Part shown: positions 5,965 to 12,683 of the stretch, one piece after another | Layout of the letters: every line of letters starts with the position of its first letter | Numbering within the stretch: position 1 is the stretch's first letter | Origin: Candidatus Luteimonas excrementigallinarum | GTDB lineage: Bacteria > Pseudomonadota > Gammaproteobacteria > Xanthomonadales > Xanthomonadaceae | NCBI GenBank assembly: GCA_019115725.1 | Contig: DXCY01000073.1 | Location: 1-13,364 of the forward strand | Direction of reading: 5' to 3' | Length of the DNA: 13,364 nt | The notes under the pieces: model-generated | Told to the model about the DNA's origin: nothing | Database searches by the model: none | Seen by the model: the letters and a program-made list of their open reading frames with translations, nothing else | Position numbers and translations under genes: made by a program

Positions 5965-5970
5965 TTTCGC

Positions 5971-6945
5971 ATGTCCAGCCGTACCCCCGCCGAGCGCCGC
6001 CAGAAGGCCATGCAGCTGCCGCCCCTCGCGGACGCGGACGCGCGTGCGATCGATACCTTTCTTGATGCGGTGTGGGCCGAGCGCGGGCTGTCGAAGCAGA
6101 CGCTGGAGAGCTATCGGCGCGATCTGGCCATGCTGGCGCGGTGGCTGGACGGGCGTGGTGGCGGGCTGGCGGGGGCGGATCGCGGCCAGCTGCATGGTTA
6201 CCTGGCCTGGCGCACGCGGGAGGGGTATTCGGCGCGCAGCAATGCGCGGCTGCTGTCGGCGCTGCGGGCGTTCTATGGGCAGCTGTTGCAGCGCGGGGTG
6301 CGTGGTGACGATCCCACGGCGCTGATCGAGGCGCCGAAGCTGGGCCGGTTGCTGCCCAAGGCGCTGACGGAAAGCCAGGTGGAGGCGCTGCTGTCGGCGC
6401 CGGATGTGGATGCGCCGGCTGGCCTGCGCGACAAGGCAATGCTGGAGTTGATGTACGCCTGCGGCCTGCGGGTGAGCGAGCTGGTGGGGCTGCCGGCCAA
6501 CGGGGTGAACCTGCGCCAGGGCGTGCTGCGGGTGGCGGGCAAGGGCGGCAGGGAGCGGCTGGTGCCGCTGGGCGAGGAGGCGCAGCACTGGCTGGAACGG
6601 TATCTGCACGAGTCGCGCCCGCTGCTGGCGGGCGGACGGGTGGCCGTGGCAGGGGCGGGTGGGGAGACGCCGCTGTTCCTCGGGCCGCGGCGGACGGCGC
6701 TGACGCGGCAGGCGTTCTGGCTGGCGGTGAAGAAATATGCGGCGCTGGCCGGGGTGGATCCGCAGGGGGTGAGTCCGCACGGATTGCGGCACAGTTTCGC
6801 CACGCATCTGCTCAATCACGGCGCAGACCTGCGCGCGCTGCAGATGCTGCTGGGGCACAGTTCTCTGTCGACCACGCAGATCTACACGCTGGTGGCGCGG
6901 GAGAAGTTGAAGCAGCTGCACGCCGCCCACCACCCGCGCGCGTAG
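5971..6945 (+). CDS. xerD: Site-specific tyrosine recombinase XerD
   Basis: A 324-residue tyrosine recombinase. XerD acts with XerC and FtsK at the dif site to resolve chromosome dimers at cell division. The N-terminal core-binding domain covers about residues 20-110 (FLDAVWAERGLSKQTLESYRRDL), and the catalytic domain carries Arg167 (ACGLRVSEL), Lys191, His270 and Arg273 (SPHGLRHSF), His296 (LGHSSLSTTQIY) and the nucleophile Tyr305. All are present, so it should be active. It is chosen over XerC for its closeness to E. coli XerD-type motifs and the dsbC neighbour, an arrangement also found in E. coli. A GTG six codons upstream (5953) is open in frame; the ATG at 5971 is preferred. It is some 25 residues longer at the N-terminus than E. 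coli XerD (298). Its TAG stop is the GTAG end of a REP. Confidence 0.95.
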   Translation: MSSRTPAERRQKAMQLPPLADADARAIDTFLDAVWAERGLSKQTLESYRRDLAMLARWLDGRGGGLAGADRGQLHGYLAWRTREGYSARSNARLLSALRAFYGQLLQRGVRGDDPTALIEAPKLGRLLPKALTESQVEALLSAPDVDAPAGLRDKAMLELMYACGLRVSELVGLPANGVNLRQGVLRVAGKGGRERLVPLGEEAQHWLERYLHESRPLLAGGRVAVAGAGGETPLFLGPRRTALTRQAFWLAVKKYAALAGVDPQGVSPHGLRHSFATHLLNHGADLRALQMLLGHSSLSTTQIYTLVAREKLKQLHAAHHPRA

Positions 6946-6965
6946 GTAGGCCCTACGCGGCCGAC
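6942..6965 (+). repeat. REP element, GGCC subtype, overlapping the xerD stop
   Basis: Begins GTAGGTAGGCCC (one change, TCGG to TAGG) and ends GGCCGAC. Its second to fourth bases are the xerD stop codon. It is the first unit of the composite array that runs to 7200. Confidence 0.88.
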
Positions 6966-7024
6966 GCGAGGGATCCGGTTCGCGGTGAACGCCGGGAAAT
7001 ATGGTTCGCGGTGCGTCGGGGGCC

Positions 7025-7048
7025 GTAGGTCGGCCCTACGCGGCCGAC
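7025..7048 (+). repeat. REP element, GGCC subtype
   Basis: Consensus copy, plus orientation, at the start of unit 2 of the array. Confidence 0.9.
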
Positions 7049-7099
7049 GCGGGGGATATCCGGTTCGTGGCGAAAGCAGGGATATATGGTTCGCGGGGC

Positions 7100-7123
7100 G
7101 TCGGGGGCGTAGCCCCGACCTAC
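7100..7123 (-). repeat. REP element, GGGG subtype
   Basis: Consensus copy in minus orientation, closing unit 2 of the array; with the REP at 7025 it makes an inverted pair. Confidence 0.9.
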
Positions 7124-7137
7124 GGGGGCGGAGGCAT

Positions 7138-7161
7138 GTAGGTCGGCCCTACGCGGCCGAC
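7138..7161 (+). repeat. REP element, GGCC subtype
   Basis: Consensus copy, plus orientation, at the start of unit 3 of the array, 14 nt after the preceding inverted copy. Confidence 0.9.
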
Positions 7162-7228
7162 GCGGAGGATATCCGGTTCGCGGTGAACGCCGCGGCCGAC
7201 ACTCAGCCGCGGGTGGGGGTGGGCGTGG

Positions 7229-7234
7229 AATAAT
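7229..7234 (+). promoter_or_regulatory. Possible -10 box of dsbC
   Basis: AATAAT stands out in a GC-rich stretch, 32 nt before the dsbC ATG. GAGG at 7252-7255 would be the ribosome site, with a rather long 11-nt spacer. No clear -35 box is visible. Confidence 0.4.
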
Positions 7235-7266
7235 GTTCGGTCCGTCCGCTCCGAGGTTCCAGCTGT

Positions 7267-8073
7267 ATGAAGCCTTATCTGTTGTTTGGTCTGCTCTGCG
7301 CGTTCAGCCTGTCTGCCTGTGCGCAGGCGCCGGATCCCGAGGTGCAGGGGGCGGATGCGATCCCGGTGCAGCAGGCGCTGGAGTCGCCGCGGGTGGAGGC
7401 CGAGCCCGGTACGCCGAAGGCGCGTGCGCTGGAGGCGATCGCCAGCGTGAATCCGCAGGTGCAGGTGGACAGCGTGGAGCCGGCCCCGATCGATGGCTAC
7501 CAGGAAGTGGTGGTCGGCGGCCAGGTGGTGTACGTGAGCAACGACGGCCGTTATCTGATCCAGGGCAGCCTGTATGACGTGGAGGCCCGCCGCGACCTCA
7601 GCCAGGACGGCCTGGCCAAGGTGCGGAGGGAGCTGATGAAGCTGTCGCCGGTGGAAGAGCGCATCGTGTTCGCGCCCGAGAATCCGCGCTACACGGTGGC
7701 GGTGTTCACCGACGTGGAGTGCGGCTACTGCCGCCGCCTGCACCAGGAAATCGACGAGTACAACCGGCTCGGGATCGCGGTGCAGTACCTGGCCTTCCCG
7801 CGCATGGGGCTGGAAAGCGAGGATTACCGGACGATGGTGTCGGTGTGGTGCGCCGAAGACCGCAACCAGGCCCTGACCGATGCCAAGAGCGGTAAGCGCG
7901 TGGCTTCGGCCAGCTGCGACAACCCGGTGGCGGCCCATTGGGAGCTGGGCCAGCGGGTGGGCCTGCAGGGCACGCCGTTGATCGTGACCGAGAGCGGGAT
8001 GCAGATGCCGGGCTATATGCCGCCGGCGGCGCTGCGTGATGCGTTGGATCAGATGGCGGCCGGGGAGCTCTGA
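7267..8073 (+). CDS. dsbC: Thiol:disulfide interchange protein DsbC, possible lipoprotein
   Basis: A 268-residue periplasmic disulfide isomerase of the DsbC/DsbG family, which corrects wrong disulfides and is kept reduced by DsbD. The export signal is residues 1-17. An N-terminal dimerisation domain (about 50-115, including VVVGGQVVYVSNDGRYLIQG) is followed by a thioredoxin-fold domain with the active site Cys152-Gly-Tyr-Cys155 in FTDVECGYCRRLH, a structural Cys pair (195 and 217), and the cis-Pro loop Gly-Thr-Pro237. The signal ends in Leu-Ser-Ala-Cys18, a fair lipobox, so it may be a lipoprotein; cleavage after AQA by signal peptidase I is the other reading. It is about 30 residues longer than E. 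coli DsbC, mostly in the linker before the dimer domain. xerD-dsbC order is conserved in gammaproteobacteria. A REP follows 13 nt after the stop. Confidence 0.95.
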   Translation: MKPYLLFGLLCAFSLSACAQAPDPEVQGADAIPVQQALESPRVEAEPGTPKARALEAIASVNPQVQVDSVEPAPIDGYQEVVVGGQVVYVSNDGRYLIQGSLYDVEARRDLSQDGLAKVRRELMKLSPVEERIVFAPENPRYTVAVFTDVECGYCRRLHQEIDEYNRLGIAVQYLAFPRMGLESEDYRTMVSVWCAEDRNQALTDAKSGKRVASASCDNPVAAHWELGQRVGLQGTPLIVTESGMQMPGYMPPAALRDALDQMAAGEL

Positions 8074-8086
8074 TACCGGCGGGGGT

Positions 8087-8110
8087 GTCGGGGGCGTAGC
8101 CCCGACCTAC
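8087..8110 (-). repeat. REP element, GGGG subtype, after dsbC
   Basis: A minus-oriented consensus copy beginning 14 nt after the dsbC stop; its stem may protect or end the dsbC message. Confidence 0.9.
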
Positions 8111-8118
8111 CGCGTTAT

Positions 8119-8221
8119 GGGGCACGGCCGCAGGTCGGCGGTGTGGGGCACGGCCGCAGGTCGGCGGTGGGGTGCGGCCGCAGGTCGGCGGTGGGGTGCG
8201 GCCGTCGTTTGGCGGGGTGCG
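8119..8221 (+). repeat. 24-bp tandem repeat upstream of purL
   Basis: Units of about 24 nt with the core GGCCGCAGGTCGGCGG follow one another at 8119 (26 nt), 8145 and 8169. Decayed units follow at 8193 (GGCCGTCG) and 8214. The third unit swaps CA for TG before the core, as do the decayed ones. The array ends at the purL -10 box, so copy number may change what lies upstream of the promoter. Confidence 0.85.
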
Positions 8222-8227
8222 GTCCGG

Positions 8228-8233
8228 TACAAT
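8228..8233 (+). promoter_or_regulatory. Likely -10 box of purL
   Basis: TACAAT, a near-consensus -10, ends 28 nt before the purL ATG. The -35 region falls in the decayed end of the tandem repeat and is not a good match (TCGTTT). A start near 8240 would leave a leader of about 22 nt without a Shine-Dalgarno sequence. Confidence 0.6.
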
Positions 8234-8261
8234 GGCGGGCCGTCTTTTACGTGTGTCGGAC

Positions 8262-11200
8262 ATGATCGTCCTTGAGGGGCAGCCCGCCCTGTCGCCGTTC
8301 CGGCTTGAGCGCCTGCAGGCGCGTCTGAAACTGTTCCCTTCGGCTCCCCGCGTAGTGGGGGCCTGGCATGTGTACTGGATCGAGCCGAAGCGCGGCGCGG
8401 CGCCCGATGTGGCGGCGCTGGGGCGCATCCTGCAGGCCGGTTCCGGCGCCAGGCCGCTGGCGGAAGGCGCGGTATCGCGCTTCGTTGCGCCGCGGCTGGG
8501 CACCATTTCGCCGTGGGCCAGCAAGACCAGCGAGCTGCTGGATCACGCCGGGGTCGAGGTGAAGCGGGTGGAGCGCGGCACGCGGCTGGATATCGTGGGC
8601 TGGCCGGAGGGCGCGGGCGAGGCCGCAGCGCTGGAGCGGCTGCTGCACGATCCGATGACCCAGTCCCTGCTCGGCGCCAATGACGAGGCCGATGCCCTGT
8701 TCCACACGCCGGGCCGCGGCGAGCTGGAGCGGATCCCGCTGGCCGGGCTGGAAGAAGCCAACCAGCGCCTGGGCCTGGCCCTGGCCGAGGACGAGATTGA
8801 ATACCTGCGCGACCGTTTCGGCGCGCTGGGCCGCGACCCGTCCGACGTGGAACTGATGATGTTCGCCCAGGCGAACTCCGAGCACTGCCGGCACAAGATC
8901 TTCAATGCCAGCTGGACGGTGGACGGCGAGGACCAGCCGAATTCGCTGTTCCGCATGATCCGCAACACCCATGCGGCCACGCCCGAGCACACCCTGAGCG
9001 CCTACAGCGACAACGCGGCGGTGGTGGAGGGCTACGCGGCGCGCCGCTTCCGCCCGGATCCGGCCAGCGCCGAGTACCGCGCCGAGCCGCTCGTCGAGAG
9101 CGCGTTCTGCATCAAGGTGGAAACACATAACCATCCCACCGCGATCTCGCCGTATCCCGGCGCGGCGACGGGCGTGGGTGGTGAAATCCGCGACGAGGGC
9201 GCCACCGGGCGCGGCGGCCGGCCCAAGGCCGGTCTGGCCGGGTATTCGGTGTCGCACCTGCGTATCCCGACCCTGCCGCAGCCGTGGGAGCAGCCGCGCG
9301 CGCTGAACCCGCGCATGGCGCCGGCGGTGGAAATCATGATTGACGGGCCGCTGGGCGCGGCCGCGTTCGGCAATGAGTTCGGGCGGCCGAATCTGGTGGG
9401 CTATTTCCGCAGCTTCGAGCTGCCGGTCAACGCGCAGTTCTCCTGGGCCTACGACAAGCCGATCATGCTGGCCGGCGGCTTGGGCGCGGTGGACCGCATC
9501 CAGGTGGAAAAGAAGCGCCTGTCGCCGGGCGATCTGGTGATCGTGCTGGGCGGGCCGGCGATGCTGATCGGCCTGGGCGGCGGTGCTGCCAGCTCGGTGG
9601 CCGGCGGTACCAGCGACGAGTCGGTGGATTTCGCCAGCGTGCAGCGTGACAACCCGGAAATGGAGCGCCGCTGCCAGGAAGTGATCGACCGCTGCGTGGC
9701 GCTGGCTGAAGACAACCCGATCCTCACCATCCACGACGTGGGCGCGGGCGGGCTGTCGAACGCGATCCCCGAGCTGCTGCACGACTCGCACGTGGGCGGG
9801 GTGATCGATCTGGACCAGGTGCCCAGCGATGATCCGTCGCTGTCGCCGATGCAGCTGTGGTGCAACGAATCCCAGGAACGCTACGTGCTGGGCATTGCGC
9901 CGGAGCGTCTGGAGGAATTCGCCGCGCTGTGCAGGCGCGAGCGGTGCCCGTTCGCGGTGGTGGGCACGGCCACGGCCGAGGAACACCTGACCGTGGGCTA
10001 CGGGGTGTCGGCGGCCGATGCCGGCGGCACGGCCGGCGGCGGCCACCCGATCGACCTGCCGATGGACGTGCTGTTCGGCAAGGCGCCCAAGGTGCACCGT
10101 GATGAGTCGCGCCCGGCGCCGTCGCGCTTCCCCGCGCTGAACACCAAGGTCATCGACCTGCACGAGGCCGGGCTGCGGGTACTGGCGCATCCGACGGTGG
10201 CGTCCAAGAGCTTCCTGATCACGATTGGCGACCGCACCGTGGGTGGGCTGACCGCGCGCGACCAGATGGTGGGGCCGTGGCAGCTGCCGGTGGCGGATTG
10301 TGCGATCACGCTGTCGGATTTCGAGGGCAACGCCGGTGAGGCGATGTCGCTGGGCGAGCGTACGCCGCTGGCGCTGATCGACCCCGAGGCCGCGGCGCGC
10401 ATGGCCGTGGGCGAGGCGATCACCAACCTGTGCGCGGCGCCGCTGGAAGGGCTGGAGCGGATCAAGCTTTCGGCCAACTGGATGGCGGCCGCCGGGCATG
10501 AAGGCGAGGGCGCGCGGCTGTTCGACGCGGTGAGGGCGGTGGGCATGGAACTGTGCCCGACGCTTGATCTGAGCATTCCGGTGGGCAAGGACTCGCTGTC
10601 GATGCAGGCCGGCTGGCAGCACGAGGGCGAGGATCGCACCTCGGTGTCGCCGGTGTCGCTGGTGGTGACCGCGTTCGCGCCGGTGCGTGATGTGTCTGCG
10701 CAGCTGACCCCGCTGCTCTCGGAGCGGATGGATACGGAGCTGTGGCTGCTGGGCCTGGGCGGTGGACGCCAGCGTCTGGGCGGCTCGGTGCTGTCGCAGT
10801 GCCACGGCGCGTTCGGCGGGGCCTGTCCGGATCTGGACAACCCGGAGCGCCTGCGCGCGCTGTTCGAGCTGCTGCGCGATGCGCGCGAGGCCGGCCTGCT
10901 GCTGGCCTATCACGACCGCTCCGACGGCGGCGCCTTCGCGTCGCTGTGCGAAATGGCCTTCACCTCGCGCCGCGGTCTGGATATCGATCTGGACGGCTGG
11001 GGCGATGACCGCAGCGAGGATGTATTCCGCACCCTGTTCAACGAGGAACTGGGCGTGGTGGTGCAGATCGCCAGCGAGGATCGCGCCGAGTTCGCCGACC
11101 TGATTGCCCGTCACGGGCTGGTGGAGTGCGCGCAGCGCATTGCCCGGCCGACCGCCGCCTCGTCGATCCGCGTGCTGGATGGTGACGACGTGCTGGTGGA

Positions 11201-12149
11201 GTGGGAATGGCAGCAGCTGTTCGATGCGTGGTGGTCGGTGAGCCATGCGCTGCAGCGGCTGCGTGACAACCCTGAATCGGCCGATGCCGAGCGCGAGGCG
11301 CGGCGTGATTTCGACGCGCCCGGCCTGCAGCCGGTGCTCACGTTCGACCCGGCCGAAGGCCAGGCGCCTGCGGTGACCGGCACGGCCCGGCCGAAGGTGG
11401 CGATCCTGCGCGAGCAGGGGGTGAACGGGCATATCGAGATGGCGGCCGCGTTCGACCGCGCCGGTTTTGCCGCGATCGACGTGCACATGAGCGACCTGCT
11501 GGAAGGGCGGGTGGCGCTGGACGGCTTCAAGGGCCTGGTGGCCTGCGGCGGCTTCAGCTACGGCGACGTGTTGGGCGCGGGCCGTGGCTGGGCGACTTCG
11601 ATCCTGGAAAACCCGGCGGTGCGGGAGGCGTTCGAAACCTATTTCGCGCGCCCGGATACCTTCTCCCTGGGCGTGTGCAATGGCTGCCAGATGATGTCGC
11701 AACTGCGCGAAATCATCCCCGGGGCAGCACATTGGCCGACGTTCCAGCGCAATCGCAGCGAGCAGTTCGAAGCGCGGCTGGCGATGGTGGAGCTGCTGGA
11801 ATCGCCGTCGGTGTTCCTTGCCGGCATGGCCGGGTCGCGGATTCCTGTGGTGGTGTCGCACGGCGAGGGCCGGGCGGAATACCTGTCGGACGCCGATCGT
11901 GCCGCGGCGCGCGTGGGCCTGCGCTACGTGCAGGGCGATGGCACCCCGGCGCTGTCGTATCCGGCCGATCCCAACGGTTCCGCCGATGCGGTGGCCGGGC
12001 TGTGCAGTGAAGACGGCCGCGCCACGATCATGATGCCGCACCCGGAGCGCACGCTCCGCAGTCTCAATTTCAGCTGGCACCCCGCCGAATGGCCGGACCA
12101 GTCGCCGTGGATGCGGGTGTTCCATAACGCCCGTCGCTGGGTGGGCTGA
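8262..12149 (+). CDS. purL: Phosphoribosylformylglycinamidine synthase PurL
   Basis: A 1295-residue large-type PurL, which converts FGAR, glutamine and ATP to FGAM in the fourth step of purine synthesis in the cytosol. The length equals E. coli PurL. In order: an N-terminal PurS-like domain, a linker with the ANSEHCRHKIFNA motif, the first synthetase half with KVETHNHPTAI (His289) and GGEIRDEGATGRGGRPKAG, a second pseudo-symmetric half with PVGKDSLSM and HDRSDGG, and a C-terminal class I glutaminase with the nucleophile Cys1139 (GVCNGCQMM) and His1260/Glu1262 (PHPER). All key residues are present. The frame is open 30 codons upstream into the tandem repeat; the ATG at 8262 (MIVLEGQPALS) is the family start. 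An ATG at 8232 is in frame but overlaps the -10 box. A strong terminator follows 43 nt after the stop. Single-gene unit. Confidence 0.98.
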   Translation: MIVLEGQPALSPFRLERLQARLKLFPSAPRVVGAWHVYWIEPKRGAAPDVAALGRILQAGSGARPLAEGAVSRFVAPRLGTISPWASKTSELLDHAGVEVKRVERGTRLDIVGWPEGAGEAAALERLLHDPMTQSLLGANDEADALFHTPGRGELERIPLAGLEEANQRLGLALAEDEIEYLRDRFGALGRDPSDVELMMFAQANSEHCRHKIFNASWTVDGEDQPNSLFRMIRNTHAATPEHTLSAYSDNAAVVEGYAARRFRPDPASAEYRAEPLVESAFCIKVETHNHPTAISPYPGAATGVGGEIRDEGATGRGGRPKAGLAGYSVSHLRIPTLPQPWEQPRALNPRMAPAVEIMIDGPLGAAAFGNEFGRPNLVGYFRSFELPVNAQFSWAYDKPIMLAGGLGAVDRIQVEKKRLSPGDLVIVLGGPAMLIGLGGGAASSVAGGTSDESVDFASVQRDNPEMERRCQEVIDRCVALAEDNPILTIHDVGAGGLSNAIPELLHDSHVGGVIDLDQVPSDDPSLSPMQLWCNESQERYVLGIAPERLEEFAALCRRERCPFAVVGTATAEEHLTVGYGVSAADAGGTAGGGHPIDLPMDVLFGKAPKVHRDESRPAPSRFPALNTKVIDLHEAGLRVLAHPTVASKSFLITIGDRTVGGLTARDQMVGPWQLPVADCAITLSDFEGNAGEAMSLGERTPLALIDPEAAARMAVGEAITNLCAAPLEGLERIKLSANWMAAAGHEGEGARLFDAVRAVGMELCPTLDLSIPVGKDSLSMQAGWQHEGEDRTSVSPVSLVVTAFAPVRDVSAQLTPLLSERMDTELWLLGLGGGRQRLGGSVLSQCHGAFGGACPDLDNPERLRALFELLRDAREAGLLLAYHDRSDGGAFASLCEMAFTSRRGLDIDLDGWGDDRSEDVFRTLFNEELGVVVQIASEDRAEFADLIARHGLVECAQRIARPTAASSIRVLDGDDVLVEWEWQQLFDAWWSVSHALQRLRDNPESADAEREARRDFDAPGLQPVLTFDPAEGQAPAVTGTARPKVAILREQGVNGHIEMAAAFDRAGFAAIDVHMSDLLEGRVALDGFKGLVACGGFSYGDVLGAGRGWATSILENPAVREAFETYFARPDTFSLGVCNGCQMMSQLREIIPGAAHWPTFQRNRSEQFEARLAMVELLESPSVFLAGMAGSRIPVVVSHGEGRAEYLSDADRAAARVGLRYVQGDGTPALSYPADPNGSADAVAGLCSEDGRATIMMPHPERTLRSLNFSWHPAEWPDQSPWMRVFHNARRWVG

Positions 12150-12192
12150 GTCATCCCGCGCTGACGCGCGGCCATCGCGATAGAGGAACTGG

Positions 12193-12223
12193 AACGCCGG
12201 GGCTGGAACCCCGGCGTTTTTTT
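12193..12223 (+). terminator. Rho-independent terminator of purL
   Basis: A 10-bp perfect stem (AACGCCGGGG with CCCCGGCGTT), a 6-nt loop and seven Ts. A smaller hairpin, CCGCGC-TGAC-GCGCGG, lies just before it at 12156-12171. Confidence 0.95.
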
Positions 12224-12389
12224 GTTTGTGCGGGGCTGTTTTCTGACTGGTTCACGGGCCGGATTCGCGGGCGTCTGCGCGAAAACGGACTCCTGGCGCG
12301 TGGAACCGATTGTTAAATTAATGTTGTCCGTCGGGATGGGGAGGGCGGATTTCCCCTGCCGGGCACGTGCCCTTGCGGTTCTGCGAGCG

Positions 12390-12405
12390 CGTGAGCCCCG
12401 TCACG
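12390..12405 (+). promoter_or_regulatory. CRP/Clp-like binding site
   Basis: CGTGA-GCCCCG-TCACG matches the CRP-family form TGTGA-N6-TCACA in 8 of 10 specified bases, with exact symmetry and the right 6-bp spacing. In Xanthomonadaceae the CRP-like factor Clp uses this form and controls adhesion and virulence genes. Its centre is about 52 bp upstream of the candidate -35 box. Function is inferred. Confidence 0.4.
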
Positions 12406-12605
12406 CTGTGGAACAACCTTCGTCGTTTTATGTCGCGGTGCGACAAAGCTTGACCTTTTCAGTCAGCGTGCCGTAAGAAGTTGGTCAGGGAGTGTTCATT
12501 GAGGGGCTTTACTTGGAACGGTCAAGTGTGGACAGCGCAGCGCACTGCGCGGATAGCCCCGGGGCGGTGATCTTCCCGCCCCCCTTTCCCTGAAGACATT
12601 ACATC

Positions 12606-12650
12606 GGGCCTGCGCCGTCTGTCACTGACGGTCGCGGGCCTTTCTTTTTT
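12606..12650 (+). terminator. Terminator-like hairpin just upstream of the adhesin gene
   Basis: GGGCCTGCGCCGTC pairs with GACGG-T-CGCGGGCC, with one bulged T and a 7-nt loop, and is followed by TTTCTTTTTT. It looks like a working intrinsic terminator. It ends only 33 nt before the ATG at 12684, so it would either cut short transcripts from the leader promoter (attenuation) or end a small RNA encoded in the leader. Confidence 0.75.
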
Positions 12651-12683
12651 CAATCGACATCAAAAAGCAAGGGGTCGCAGTCC

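Larger units (their letters stand above)
6942..7200 (+). repeat. Composite REP array between xerD and dsbC
   Basis: Three successive units fill most of this gap of about 320 nt. Each starts with a plus-oriented GGCC-subtype REP (6942, 7025, 7138) followed by a shared tail containing GGATATCCGGTTCGCGG or a variant. In unit 2 the tail runs on to ATATGGTTCGCGG and then a minus-oriented GGGG-subtype REP (7100-7123). Unit 1 has the same tail but stops at GTCGGGGGC, a truncated trace of that second REP. Unit 3 ends after the first part of the tail. The implied full unit is REP, about 50 nt, inverted REP (about 99 nt). No gene is supported inside; the dsbC promoter lies just after it. Confidence 0.85.
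12224..12683 (+). promoter_or_regulatory. Long structured leader and control region of the adhesin gene
   Basis: No gene is supported in these 460 nt. Signals in order: a perfect 12-bp palindrome GGGCACGTGCCC (12361-12372); a CRP/Clp-like site (12390-12405); the inverted repeat TGTCG-N5-CGACA (12431-12445); a possible -35 TTGACC (12450-12455), with a weak TAAGAA about 18 nt on; the long-range inverted pair CTTGACC (12449) and GGTCAAG (12520); a hairpin GCGCAG-CGCA-CTGCGC (12535-12550); a hairpin GGGGCGG/CCGCCCC (12561-12582); a terminator-like hairpin (12606-12650); then AAGGGG as ribosome site 9 nt before the ATG. The amount of symmetry points to a regulated leader, but no known riboswitch class is recognised. 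Confidence 0.5.

Noticed and set aside
5926..6933. A 335-codon frame opposite xerD
   Set aside because: Same cause: a GC-rich antisense shadow with low-complexity Arg/Gln/Pro composition and no recognisable motifs.
6942..7161. REP cluster as a CRISPR array
   Set aside because: The repeats are palindromic, alternate in orientation, are irregularly spaced (14 to 59 nt), and the sequence between them is itself repeated.
7120..7938. A 272-codon frame opposite dsbC
   Set aside because: His/Arg-rich antisense shadow that also runs through the REP array; the dsbC frame has all family motifs.
8172..8261. A 30-residue N-terminal extension of PurL
   Set aside because: It is encoded by the tandem repeat and promoter; the ATG at 8262 gives the family's normal start and length.
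8247..12125. A 1292-codon open frame on the strand opposite purL
   Set aside because: It mirrors almost all of purL, is rich in Arg/His/Gln, and shows no domain. Long antisense frames are expected in high-GC genes with strong third-position bias. purL itself is unmistakable.
12359..12378. A fourth sigma-54 promoter (GGGCAC...CTTGC) before the adhesin gene
   Set aside because: The spacing between the GG and GC elements is off by at least one base, which sigma-54 does not tolerate, and the -24 element is imperfect.
12222..12476. An 84-codon frame between purL and the adhesin gene
   Set aside because: It begins within the purL terminator T-run, lacks a ribosome site and resembles nothing known; the region looks regulatory.
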